From: Actinoplanes siamensis
Lineage (GTDB): Bacteria; Actinomycetota; Actinomycetes; Mycobacteriales; Micromonosporaceae
Reading direction: 5' to 3'
Length of the DNA stretch: 64,000 bases
NCBI RefSeq assembly: GCF_016862395.1
Contig: NZ_BOMW01000013.1
Coordinates: forward strand, 1 to 64,000
The notes below the pieces were generated by a model. It saw nothing but the letters and a program-made list of their open reading frames with translations. It was not told where the DNA came from and did not search any database. Numbering within the stretch: the stretch's first letter is position 1; every line of letters starts with the position of its first letter. Below, one piece after another: positions 16,406 to 25,200 of this stretch. The position numbers were made by a program, and so were the translations under genes.

Positions 16406-17365
16406 ATGGCCTTCGACGACGCGTACGGTGCGCTCACCGACCACGATGACGACGCCCGCTGGGCGTACGGGACCGGCTTCACCGACCCGCTGGCCGGGGT
16501 GCCTGCCGGCTTCCCGGAAGGGGTCGACCGGGCCGGGCTCGCGGCGTACTGCCTGATGCTCGGCGACGATGCGCTGATCATGTCGCACCGGCTGCAGCAG
16601 TGGGTGACCCGCGCACCCGAGCTGGAGGACGAGATGGCCCTGGCCAACATCGGGCTCGACCTGCTCGGGCAGGCCCGCCTGCTGCTGGCCCGAGCCGGTG
16701 AGGCCGAGGGCGCCGGCCGCGACGAGGACGACCTGGCGTATCGGCGGGACCCGCACGAGTTCCGCAACGTCCGGCTCGCCGAGCGGGCCGACGCCGACTT
16801 CGCCCACCTGATCGCCCGCCTGCTCGTCCTCACCACGTGGCGGCTGGCGCTCTTCGACCGGCTGGCCGGCTCGCGCGACCCGATGCTGGCCGCGATCGCC
16901 GCCAAGGGGGTCAAGGAGCTGACATACCACCGGGACTATGCCGCCCGGTGGACGGTCCGGCTCGGCGACGGCACCGCGCTGTCGCACGAGCGGATGACGG
17001 CGGCGGTCGCCGAGGTGCTCCCGCCGGCCGCGGAGCTGTTCCAGCCGCACCAGATCGAGCTGAGTTTGGCCGCGGCCGGTGTCGCCGTCGACCCGGCGAC
17101 CCTGCGCGCCGAGTTCGACACCGTCCTCGCCGAGGTCCTGACCACGGCGACGATCGACGTGGCGCCCGGCTTCTCGGCGACCGCGGTCGGCTCTCCGGCG
17201 GCTACGCCCGGCTCTCCGGCGGCTACGGCCGGCTCTCCGGCAGCCGCGGCCGGCTCTCCGGAGACTGCCGCGAGCGGGCGCGACGGGGAGCACACCGAGG
17301 CGCTGGGCGGGATCCTCGCCGAGATGCAGGGACTGGCCCGGGCCGTTCCCGGAGGTGCGTGGTGA
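16406..17365 (+). CDS. paaC: Phenylacetyl-CoA epoxidase structural subunit PaaC, with a repeat insertion
   Basis: A 319-residue partner of PaaA in the epoxidase. It has the ferritin-like fold marks LGDDALIMSHRLQQWVTRAPELEDEMALANIGLDLLGQARLL and the ELTYHRDYAARWTVRLGDGT segment. Before the C-terminal EHTEALGGILAEMQGLARAVPGG, a Pro/Ala/Gly-rich stretch is inserted, made of four 7-residue units of the type GSPAATA (about residues 262-289). The DNA behind it is a 21-bp unit repeated four times, starting at 17188, 17209, 17230 and 17251. The family usually lacks this; it probably forms a flexible linker and should not touch the core. Stop overlaps the paaD start (GTGA). Confidence 0.92.
   Translation: MAFDDAYGALTDHDDDARWAYGTGFTDPLAGVPAGFPEGVDRAGLAAYCLMLGDDALIMSHRLQQWVTRAPELEDEMALANIGLDLLGQARLLLARAGEAEGAGRDEDDLAYRRDPHEFRNVRLAERADADFAHLIARLLVLTTWRLALFDRLAGSRDPMLAAIAAKGVKELTYHRDYAARWTVRLGDGTALSHERMTAAVAEVLPPAAELFQPHQIELSLAAAGVAVDPATLRAEFDTVLAEVLTTATIDVAPGFSATAVGSPAATPGSPAATAGSPAAAAGSPETAASGRDGEHTEALGGILAEMQGLARAVPGGAW
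17188..17271 (+). repeat. Four-copy 21-bp in-frame tandem repeat inside paaC
   Basis: The core CGGCTCTCCGG recurs at exact 21-bp steps (17188, 17209, 17230, 17251). The first two copies are near identical and the later ones drift. Because 21 is a multiple of three, the paaC frame is kept. Confidence 0.85.
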
Positions 17366-17850
17366 TCGCGGAGCAAGTGGTCGCGACGGTGACCGACCCG
17401 GAGCTGCCGATGGTCACCCTCGCCGAACTGGGGATAGTGCGGGAGGTGCGGGAGCACGGCGACGGTGTCACCGTGACGATCACCCCGACGTACTCGGGCT
17501 GCCCGGCGATGGAGAGCATCCGCGCGGACATCGCCGGGGCGTTGCGGACGGCCGGGTTCGGGCGGGTCGAGGTGCGTACCGTGCTGGCGCCGGCCTGGAC
17601 CACCGACTGGATCAGCGAAACCGGCCGCCGCAAGCTCGCCGAGGCCGGCATCGCGCCGCCCGGCGCCGCGCCGCGCCGGGAGGCCGGCCCGGTCCCGCTC
17701 ACCCTGATGCCCCGGCCGAGCACGGTCCGGTGTCCGCGCTGCGGCTCGGGGCAGACCGAAGCGCTCGCCGCGTTCGGCGCCACCGCCTGTCGTGAGCTGC
17801 GCCGGTGCCTGGCCTGCCGGGAGCCGTTCGAGCACATGAAGGAGATCTGA
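17362..17850 (+). CDS. paaD: Phenylacetate-CoA oxygenase maturation protein PaaD
   Basis: A 162-residue protein with an N-terminal MIP18/DUF59 domain (VTDPELPMVTLAELGIVREV... TPTYSGCPAMESI, where the Cys in SGCPAM is conserved) and a C-terminal zinc-ribbon-like part with CPRCGS and CLACREPFEHMKEI. PaaD is thought to help build the iron-sulfur or di-iron centres of the epoxidase system. GTG at 17362 overlaps the paaC stop. The stop is followed by the paaE start one base later. Confidence 0.9.
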   Translation: MIAEQVVATVTDPELPMVTLAELGIVREVREHGDGVTVTITPTYSGCPAMESIRADIAGALRTAGFGRVEVRTVLAPAWTTDWISETGRRKLAEAGIAPPGAAPRREAGPVPLTLMPRPSTVRCPRCGSGQTEALAAFGATACRELRRCLACREPFEHMKEI

Positions 17851-17851
17851 G

Positions 17852-18889
17852 GTGGCGTTCCACCCGCTGCGGGTCGCCGCGGTCGACCGGCTCTGCGCGG
17901 ACGCGGTAGCGGTGACTCTCGACGTGCCGCCCGAGCTGGCCGAGCGGTTCGCGTTCCGGCCCGGGCAGTCGCTGACCGTGCGCCGCGCCGGCGAGCGGCG
18001 CACGTATTCGATCTGCGCGGCCGCCGGTGCCGCGCCCCGGATCGGCGTGCGCGAGGTGCCCGGCGGCAAGATCTCCGGCTGGATCGTGCGTGACCTGCGG
18101 CCCGGCGACGAGCTGGAGGTGTCGCCACCGTCCGGGACGTTCACCCCCGACCTCGCGGCCGGTGGGCGGCACGTGCTGATCGCGGCCGGTTCCGGGATCA
18201 CCCCGGTGCTGTCCATCGCGACGTCGCTGCTGCGGGAGCCGGGTTCCGAGGTCGTCCTGCTCTACGGCAACCGGCGTACGGACACCGTGATGTTCGCCGA
18301 GGAGCTCGCCGACCTGAAGAACCGTTACCCGGCCCGGCTGGAGTTGGTGCACGTGCTGTCGCGGGAGCCGCGGGAGGCCGACCTGTTCTCCGGACGGCTG
18401 GACGCGGCGCGGCTGCGGACGCTGCTGCCGCTGCTCATCGACGTGCCGGCGGTGGATCACTGGTGGCTGTGCGGGCCGTTCGGCATGGTGACCGACGCCA
18501 TCGCGGTGCTCGGCGAGGCGGGCGTCGCCCCGGAGCGCGTTCACCGCGAGCTGTTCTGGGTGGACGAGGCGCCGCCCGAGCCGGTGCGGCCCGAGACGCA
18601 GTCGCACGGGCCGAGCAGCGAGGTGACCGTGCACCTGGACGGGAGGACCACGACGGTCACCGTCGAGGAGGGGACGACCCTGCTCGACGGGGTGCAGCGG
18701 TCCCGGCCGGATCTGCCGTTCGCGTGCAAGGGCGGGGTCTGCGGCACCTGCCGGGCGCGGGTGATTGAGGGCGATGTGACGATGCGGCGCAACTTCGCCC
18801 TGGAGCAGGCCGAGCTGGCGGCCGGCTTCGTGCTGACCTGTCAGAGCACGGCCGCCTCGCCGAAGGTGGTGGTCGACTTCGACGAGTGA
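17852..18889 (+). CDS. paaE: Phenylacetyl-CoA epoxidase reductase PaaE
   Basis: A 345-residue NADPH-dependent reductase feeding electrons to PaaAC. Domain order: FAD domain with RTYSICAA (about residues 50-57), NAD(P) domain with AAGSGITPVLSI and the C-terminal CGPFGM, then a plant-type 2Fe-2S ferredoxin domain with CKGGVCGTCRARV and a final Cys in LTCQS. All four cluster cysteines are present. GTG start at 17852, one base after the paaD stop. Last gene of the operon as seen here; paaK, paaG, paaH and paaJ-type genes are not in this window. Confidence 0.93.
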   Translation: MAFHPLRVAAVDRLCADAVAVTLDVPPELAERFAFRPGQSLTVRRAGERRTYSICAAAGAAPRIGVREVPGGKISGWIVRDLRPGDELEVSPPSGTFTPDLAAGGRHVLIAAGSGITPVLSIATSLLREPGSEVVLLYGNRRTDTVMFAEELADLKNRYPARLELVHVLSREPREADLFSGRLDAARLRTLLPLLIDVPAVDHWWLCGPFGMVTDAIAVLGEAGVAPERVHRELFWVDEAPPEPVRPETQSHGPSSEVTVHLDGRTTTVTVEEGTTLLDGVQRSRPDLPFACKGGVCGTCRARVIEGDVTMRRNFALEQAELAAGFVLTCQSTAASPKVVVDFDE

Positions 18890-18980
18890 CCGCTCCGGAT
18901 GTCCGCCGGCCGTGGGATTCGGCGGTGGCCGGGGGCGGGCGATGGAGGATACGCGGGCCGGCTCGGTAGGTTGGACGGCC

Positions 18981-19760
18981 ATGGACGCGATGGGTCGGCG
19001 GGTGGATGACGCGGTGGAGCAGCGGCGTGCGGATGACGTGGTTGCGCGGCGGCGTGCGGACGAGCTGATCACCTACTACGACGACGCGACCGGGGAGCGG
19101 GTCGGGCTCACCTCGGCGGAGCTCGGCGGGTGGAGCGCGGCGGTCGCCTCGCTGCTCACCAACGAGTGCGGGCTCCGGGCGGGCGATCGCGCCGGGGTGC
19201 TGCTGCCGCCGCACTGGCAGACCGCCGCGGTGCTGCTCGGGGCCTGGTCGGTGGGGCTCCAGGTGTCCTTCCGCGGCTGGAGCACCGCTGGGCTGGTCGA
19301 CGGCGGACCCGCGCTGGACGTGACGTTCGTGGAGCAGCGGCGGGTGGGGAGCTGGCTCGACGAGGTTCCTTCCGCCTCGCACCAGTTCGTGCTGGGGCTG
19401 GGCGCCGATGGGGCGCCGGCCGCGGACGTTCCGCCCGATCACCGTGATTTCGTGCCCGCGGTGCGCGCGCATCTCGGCGCTGAGCCGCCGCGGCATCGCG
19501 CCGGCTTTTCCGCGGCGGCGACGCCGGACGGTACGACGTTCGGGGAGTACGGGGCGACCGCGGCGGAGGTGGCCCGGTCGCGTGGGCTCGTTCGGGGGGA
19601 TCGGGTGCTGATCGAAACCGGGGTGTCCGAGCAGCCGCTGATCTGGCTACTGGCGCCGCTGACCGTGGGGGCGTCGATCGTGCTCTGCGCCAACCCGGAC
19701 CGGTCACGGCTCGACGAGCGGGTCCGGGTCGAGGGCGTGACCCGGGTGTTTTCGGTGTGA
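18981..19760 (+). CDS. TIGR03089-family protein, truncated AMP-ligase-like
   Basis: A 259-residue protein of an actinobacterial family that resembles the N-terminal part of AMP-forming acyl-CoA synthetases but lacks the catalytic half. Recognisable stretches are ITYYDDATGERVGLTSAELGGW, GLRAGDRAGVLLPPHWQTAAVLLGAWSVGLQVSF and the later GDRVLIETGVSE. No adenylate-forming P-loop or C-terminal lid is present, so enzyme activity is doubtful. The start is uncertain: ATG 18981, ATG 18990 and ATG 18942 are all in frame, and no site stands out. It lies 91 bp behind paaE, beyond a likely operon end; its role is unknown. Confidence 0.7.
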   Translation: MDAMGRRVDDAVEQRRADDVVARRRADELITYYDDATGERVGLTSAELGGWSAAVASLLTNECGLRAGDRAGVLLPPHWQTAAVLLGAWSVGLQVSFRGWSTAGLVDGGPALDVTFVEQRRVGSWLDEVPSASHQFVLGLGADGAPAADVPPDHRDFVPAVRAHLGAEPPRHRAGFSAAATPDGTTFGEYGATAAEVARSRGLVRGDRVLIETGVSEQPLIWLLAPLTVGASIVLCANPDRSRLDERVRVEGVTRVFSV

Positions 19761-19802
19761 TCTTTCCTCTACTGTGGAGTCTTCGGGCGGTAGCGTTCGC
19801 CC

Positions 19803-20405
19803 ATGGAGGTTTTCGACAAACTCGCCGAGAAATACCAGGGCGAGCACAGCCATAATCCATTTCAGTCGGCGCTGATCGAACGGATCAGCAAGACGCTCCC
19901 GGCCGGCGCCTCGGTGCTCGATCTGGGCTGCGGCACCGGTGTCCCCACTGCCAAGATCCTGACCGAGTCCCGGCACCGCGTGGTGGGGGTGGACGTCGCC
20001 GAGGGGATGCTGCGCCTCGCCCGCGAGCAGGTGCCCGGGGCGGAGTACGTGCACGCCGACTTCGCCGGGCTGCCCGACGACTTCGGGAAGTTCGACGCGG
20101 TGACCGCCTTCTTCTCGCTGCTCATGCTCAGCAAGGCCGACATCGAACGGACCCTGGACAAGATCGCCGGGTGGCTCAACCCGGGCGGGTACCTCGCGAT
20201 CGGCATGGTCAACTTCGATGCGGACAGCATTCCTATCGATTTCATGGGTGTGCCGGTGACCGTTTCCGGCTATCTGGAGCCGGATCTTCGGGCGGTTCTG
20301 GAGGCGCATGGATTCACGGTCGACAGCATCGAGACGGTGTTCTTCACGCCGACCGACGGGCCGCAGGAGAGCCAGATCTTCGCTCTGGCCCAGATTCCGG
20401 AGTGA
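19803..20405 (+). CDS. Class I SAM-dependent methyltransferase
   Basis: A 200-residue methyltransferase with the SAM-binding motif I VLDLGCGTGVPTAK at about residue 39, the acidic end of strand 2 (VVGVDVAEGML), motif DFAGLPDDFGKFDAVTAFFSLLML, and LNPGGYLAIGMV. The fold is that of small-molecule methyltransferases (UbiE-like). The substrate is unknown and the neighbours give no hint. The ATG at 19803 begins 42 bp after the preceding gene; no strong ribosome site is seen (GGTAG at about 19788). Confidence 0.88.
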   Translation: MEVFDKLAEKYQGEHSHNPFQSALIERISKTLPAGASVLDLGCGTGVPTAKILTESRHRVVGVDVAEGMLRLAREQVPGAEYVHADFAGLPDDFGKFDAVTAFFSLLMLSKADIERTLDKIAGWLNPGGYLAIGMVNFDADSIPIDFMGVPVTVSGYLEPDLRAVLEAHGFTVDSIETVFFTPTDGPQESQIFALAQIPE

Positions 20406-20450
20406 TCTGCCGGGCCGGGGCGCTCAGCGGCGTCTCGGCCCGATCATGGC

Positions 20451-20640
20451 GGCCGCGCGGAACAAGGCAGTGCGGCCGTGCGGAAAGAACGGGTGCCGCC
20501 GCGCGGAGCAAAGCACTGCCGCCGCGCGGAAAGAACGGGTGCCGCCGCGCGGAACAAGGCCGTGCGGAACAAAGCAGTGCGGCTGTGCGGAAAGAACGGG
20601 TGTCGCCCGTGGCGACGAGGCGGTGCGGCCGCGCGGAGCG
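20451..20640. repeat. Irregular tandem repeats, GCGGAAAGAACGGGTG type
   Basis: The 16-bp block GCGGAAAGAACGGGTG occurs at 20480-20495, 20526-20541 and 20587-20602, separated by 46 and 61 bp. Related blocks GCGGAACAAGGC, GCGGAGCAAAGC and GCGGAACAAAGC lie between them. Unit length varies and is not a multiple of three, so a coding role is unlikely. It sits between the stops of convergent genes. Confidence 0.75.
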
Positions 20641-20678
20641 GATGCTCGCCGGCCATCGGCGCGCGGATGCCAGCCGGA

Positions 20679-20963
20679 TCAGGCGGCGTCCCGGAAGCGG
20701 GTCAGTTCGCGAGCCTCGGCGGCGTAGCGGGCGAGCAGGTGCACCGTCTCCGGGCCCGCCTCCCCGTCAGGCTGCAGGCCGAGACGGAGCTGGAAGGCGC
20801 GGATCGCCTCCTCGAGATCCGCCTCGTCCGGGCCCACCCGGACGCCGAAGTCGGCGAACAGGCCGCGCAGGCTCTCCGGGTCTGCCGTGGGCGCGGTCTC
20901 CGACCAGCCGATCAGGCCACCCACTGCCGTGCCGACCATGGTGAGCACACCTCGTGCGGTCAT
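20679..20963 (-). CDS. Small protein with peptidoglycan-binding-like helix bundle
   Basis: A 94-residue protein. ATG 20963 is well supported by GGGGAGGT a few bases upstream. The first 25 residues (RGVLTMVGTAVGGLIGW) are hydrophobic and Gly-rich, so a membrane insertion or export segment is possible. The rest contains LEEAIRAFQLRLGLQPDGEAGPETVHLL, which has the pattern of a peptidoglycan-binding type 1 domain (A-V-x-x-F-Q-x-x-x-G-L-x-x-D-G-x-x-G-x-x-T). The domain assignment is by eye and the protein is not otherwise known to me. Confidence 0.6.
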   Translation of the reverse strand: MTARGVLTMVGTAVGGLIGWSETAPTADPESLRGLFADFGVRVGPDEADLEEAIRAFQLRLGLQPDGEAGPETVHLLARYAAEARELTRFRDAA

Positions 20964-21217
20964 CGTTACCTCCCCGATTCGCTGTGTCACTCCAGCATCG
21001 GAATTTCCGCTGTGGCTGACATCTGCCGAGGGTCTCGATCATCTGTGCGCCGCTACTACTTTCGGCCGACCGAACAGGGGGAGGTGCAGGGCTCTGGGGC
21101 CGGATCTGCCCCGAATTGCGGTGAAAAGAAGGCCCTGTGGGCAGAGGTGTTCGGCAGGGGTGGCCACGGGGAAAACCCGCGCGCCGGATGGGTCCGGGCA
21201 AAAGCGACACGGGCGAG

Positions 21218-21406
21218 CAGTGCAGATGGCGCTGGCAGAGCGGATGGCGCTGGCAGAGGATGGCGCTGGCAGTGCAGATGGCGCTGGCAGAGCGGATGGC
21301 GCTGGCAGAGCGGATGGCGCGGCAGAGCGGATGGCGCGGCAGAGCGGATGGCGCTGGCAGAGCGGATGGCGCGGCAGAGCGGATGGCGCGGCAGAGCGGA
21401 TGGCGC
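21218..21406. repeat. Minisatellite of ten 16-18-bp units
   Basis: About ten direct copies of GATGGCGCTGGCAGAGCG (18 bp) or the one-base-shorter GATGGCGCGGCAGAGCG (17 bp), with one 16-bp copy, run without spacers from 21225 to 21398. Mixed unit lengths break every reading frame, so this is non-coding. Units are direct, not inverted, and contiguous, so it is not a CRISPR array. The surrounding stretch 20964-21532 holds no gene that I can support. Confidence 0.9.
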
Positions 21407-21532
21407 ACGAAAACCGGTGGCCGTGCGCAGAAGCGGGCCGCCTGCGAAGCGGGTGGTCGTGCGAGAACGGGTGATCGCGGGGAGGGCGCCGCGCCTGTGC
21501 AAGGTGATCAGGAGCAGGGATCGCCGGGACGG

Positions 21533-21982
21533 TCACGGGCAGAGGTCGGCCTGCGCCACCCTGCGGAGTTGTCGTGCCTGCGCGGCGGACACCCCGTACC
21601 CGGAAAGGTCCATCTCCGACGAGGCGCAGGCCTCGGCCCCCAGGTCCTCGATCTCCTCGTCCCGCCGGTCCATCGCCAGCTCCGGCAGCTGGGCCCGCAC
21701 CGCCGCCACGAACCGATCCGGGTCCCCGTCCTCCACCGGCGCCAGCGAGACCCGCGATGGGGAGGTGCCGGAGGAGTCCGGCAGGGCAGTCCCGGGGCCG
21801 TCCGGTGACTCGGGTGCGAGGCGCGTGGGCGCCGCCGGCACGGAGACCGGTGGCGGGGAGACCGACGACACGGAGGCCGACGGCGCGGCCCATCCCTCGC
21901 CCCAGACGGCGCCGGAGCGCGGGGAGCATCCCATCACCAGCACAGCAAAGCCAGCACACCAGACGATACGACCGGATTTCAC
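21533..21982 (-). CDS. Lipoprotein with DUF732-like domain
   Basis: A 149-residue putative lipoprotein. The signal segment SGRIVWCAGFAVLVMGC ends in the lipobox VMGC, so Cys19 would be lipidated. It is followed by a Ser/Pro/Val-rich linker (residues 22-80). The C-terminal 65 residues, FVAAVRAQLPELA... GAEACASSE... RQLRRVAQADLCP, have the spacing of the DUF732 family, with its two conserved Cys and the final LCP. GTG start at 21982, with a weak ribosome site. Function unknown; such proteins are small secreted or surface proteins of actinobacteria. Confidence 0.6.
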   Translation of the reverse strand: MKSGRIVWCAGFAVLVMGCSPRSGAVWGEGWAAPSASVSSVSPPPVSVPAAPTRLAPESPDGPGTALPDSSGTSPSRVSLAPVEDGDPDRFVAAVRAQLPELAMDRRDEEIEDLGAEACASSEMDLSGYGVSAAQARQLRRVAQADLCP

Positions 21983-22261
21983 CCGGAAGACCGTAGAGCA
22001 CCCCGGAGGTACGGCCGGTCCGCCGCACCGACCCGGACGGGGGACCCCGCGCGTAGCGAGGTCACAGACCGCTCACCGCCGCGGGTCTTCCCCATCCCGA
22101 CGGTCATGGTGCGCACGCCGCCGGACCCGCGCTGGAAGCGGCGGATCGCCGGCGGCGCCGTGGTCCTGGTCCTGGTCGGCGGTGGTGGCAGCGCCGGGCC
22201 GTTCGGCTTCGGGCCCGGATCGACAGCCGAGGCCGGGCGCGGGCGGCCCGGCCGGCGGACC

Positions 22262-25200
22262 TCACCCGGCCAGGTGACCCCAGCGATCCTCCAGCTCGCG
22301 CCACGTCCCCTGGTCCTCGGCGCGGCCGCCGATCAGCACCACGACCCGGTCGGCCTGCGCCAGCGCCGCCCGCTTCGACGTCGAGCCCACCACGGTCACC
22401 CCGTGCGCACGCAACGCCCGCCACAACTCCAGCTCGGTGGTCACGTCCAGAGCCGACGACACGTCGTCCGCGATCAGCAGCTCGGTCCGCGGGGCCAGCG
22501 CCCGGGCCAGCGCCAGCCGCTGCAGCTGGCCACCGGACAACCGGGTGCCCTTGTGGCCGATCAGCAGCTGCAGGCCACCGCCGGACGCGGACAGGTCGTG
22601 CTCCAGCTGCGCCACCGACACCGCGTCCGCCGCGTCCACCTCGTGCCCGAGCCGGATGTTGTCGGCCACCGTGCCGGAGAGCACCCGCGGCAGCTGGGCG
22701 ACGTACCCCACCTGGTTCGGCCGCAGGAACAGCTCCGGATCGCGGACCGGCTCACCGTTCCAGCACAGGTCGCCGGTGTGGTGCACGATCCCGGCCAGCG
22801 CGCGCAGCAGCGACGACTTGCCGGACCCGACCGGGCCCACCACCAGCACCAGCTGCCCGCGCTGCACGGTGAGGTCCACATCGCGCACCCCCTGGGCTCC
22901 GTTCTCGTGGACCGCGCTGAAGCCGCGTAGCTCCAGCGAGCGAAGCGGACTGCGCGACGCCGACGGCGGAGCCGGCGCCGTGCCGGCCGAGATGTCCACG
23001 CCGGGAACGTCGGACGAGTACGCCCCGACACCGGCCATCGCCACCGTGCGCGCGGTCCACACCTTCGCCGACGGGAAGTGCGAGACCAGCGACGCCGTGG
23101 TCCACGCGAACCACCGCGCCGACCCGAGCGTCGCCACCGCGATCAGCGTGGCGGCCGCGCTGAGCCGCCCGCCGAGGTACAACGCCCACACCGCGATCGG
23201 CAGCAGGCCGCTGGCGACCGACGGCGTGGACCGCGCCCACACCTGGATCGCGATCTCCCGCCACTGCAGCTCGCTGCGCTTGGCGTCGAGCCGGGCCAGG
23301 TGGCCCAGCACCGGCCCCGTCGCACCGGCCAGCTTCACCGTGCGCGCCGCGGACAGCGACGACACCAGCGCGGTCGCGAACGCCGCGCGGGCCGCCACGG
23401 TCCGCCGGGCGGCCCGTTCCAGGCGCGGCCCGAACAGGGTCGCGGCCAGCCCGGACACCAGCATCGTGCCGAGGAAGAACAGGGCCGGCACCGGCGACTG
23501 CGAGGTCACCGTCATGGCGATCACGGTGAGCAGGCCGACGCCGTTGTCGACCAGGTTGTCGGCGAGCATCACCACGCGCTCGGTGTCGCCGCCCTGGGCG
23601 ACCACCTCGGCCGGCGTGTGCTTGCTGACCCGGCGCGGGCCGATCTGGCCGTGCACCAGGCGCAGGCTGATCCGCAGCATCTGCCGCACCCACCACTCCG
23701 GGAACCAGGCCCCGGTGTAGTAGAGCGTCGGGATCAGCGCCAGCAGCGCCACCGCGATCCCGGCCGCGGGCAGCAGCGGGCTGCCGGCGCCGTCCACCAC
23801 GTCCGTCCAGAGCAGCGGCAGCACCGCGCCGTCGAGCCCGAACAGGACCAGCAGCACGAACAGCGAGACCGCGCCCAGGCCGTACCGCGCGTCGTTGGTA
23901 GCCAGCCGAGCGATCTCGCGCATCGTCCGGGTCGGCGCGGGCGCCGGCAGCGGTGGCGGCTCCACCGTGGGCAGCGGGTTGCCCAGCGCGTCCGGCCCTA
24001 GCTCGACCCGCGCCGCGGTGTCCCAGTCGCGGTCCTCCTCGACCAGCACTCCGCCGCCGGCGTGCGGCGCGGGGGCCGGGACGGCCAGGTTGCTGCTGGC
24101 CATCAGCTCGGCGAACCGGCGCGACTCGCGCAGCGGCCCGGACTCCAGCACCTCGCCGTCGGCCAGCACCACGACCTCGTCGCAGCGCTGCACCGAGGAG
24201 AGCCGGTGCGCCACGATCACGCCGATCCGGCCGCGCAGCAGCCGGTCGGTGGCCCGCTGCACCCACGACTCGGTGACCGGGTCCATCCGCGCGGTCGCCT
24301 CGTCCAGGATCACCACCTGCGGGTCCCGGACCAGGATCCGCGCGAACGCCACCAGCTGCTCCTGCCCGGCGGAGAGTTTGTAACCGCCCTCGCCCAGTGT
24401 GGTGTCGAGGCCGTCGGGCAACCCGTCCACCCAGGTGGACAGGCCCAGCTCGCCGACCGCGGCGGCGGCCCGGGGCAGCAGTTCCTCGTCGAAGAGCGCG
24501 ATGTTCTCGGCCAGGGTGCCGGAGAGGATCTCGGTGCGCTGCGGGACGATGGCGGTCCACCGGCGCAGGCCCTCGACGGCGATGTCGTTGATGTCGACGC
24601 CGCCGAGGAAGACCGTGCCGGACGGCACGTCGACGGCCCGGGTGAGCACCTTCGCCAGGGTCGATTTCCCCGAGCCGGTGCGACCGATCAGCGCGTACGA
24701 CCGGCCGCGCGCGAACGTCAGGCTCACGCCCCGCAGCGCGGGCGGCCGTCCGCTGTCCGACTCGCCGTAACGGAACGTCAGGTCACGCACCACGAGGTCG
24801 CCGTCGACCGGAGGCACGCCCTCGGACGGCTCCTGCGCGACCTCGCCGAGCATCTGCACCCGGCCCCAGGCGCCGAGCGCGTTCTGCAGCTCGGGGACCA
24901 TCCGGGTGACCTGCTCCAGGGTGCCGCCGAAGCCGAGCGCGAGCAGCCACACGCCGGTCAGGCGGGCGCCGTCGATGTGCCCGGTGACCAGCGCCCAGGC
25001 GCCGATCAGGACGAGCGAGGCGATCAGGCTGCGGGTGATCGCCCCGGCCCACATGGTGATTCTCGACGAGGCGCGCCAGACCCGGCGCCCGCGGGCCAGG
25101 ACCTCACGCGCGCGGTCGGCGAAGAGCCGCCGCACGTACGGCGCGGCCAGGCTGGTCCGGACGTCGTCCTGCCCGTGGATCGCCTCCTCCATCACGGCGG

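Noticed and set aside
21218..21406. CRISPR array
   Set aside because: Units are contiguous and only 16-18 bp with no spacers, and no cas genes are present.
22106..22261. Plus-strand frame beginning with a basic/hydrophobic segment (about 50 codons) that runs into the ABC exporter gene
   Set aside because: Looks like a membrane-protein start, but continues only as antisense to the exporter; could be a truncated remnant, but no family match was seen.
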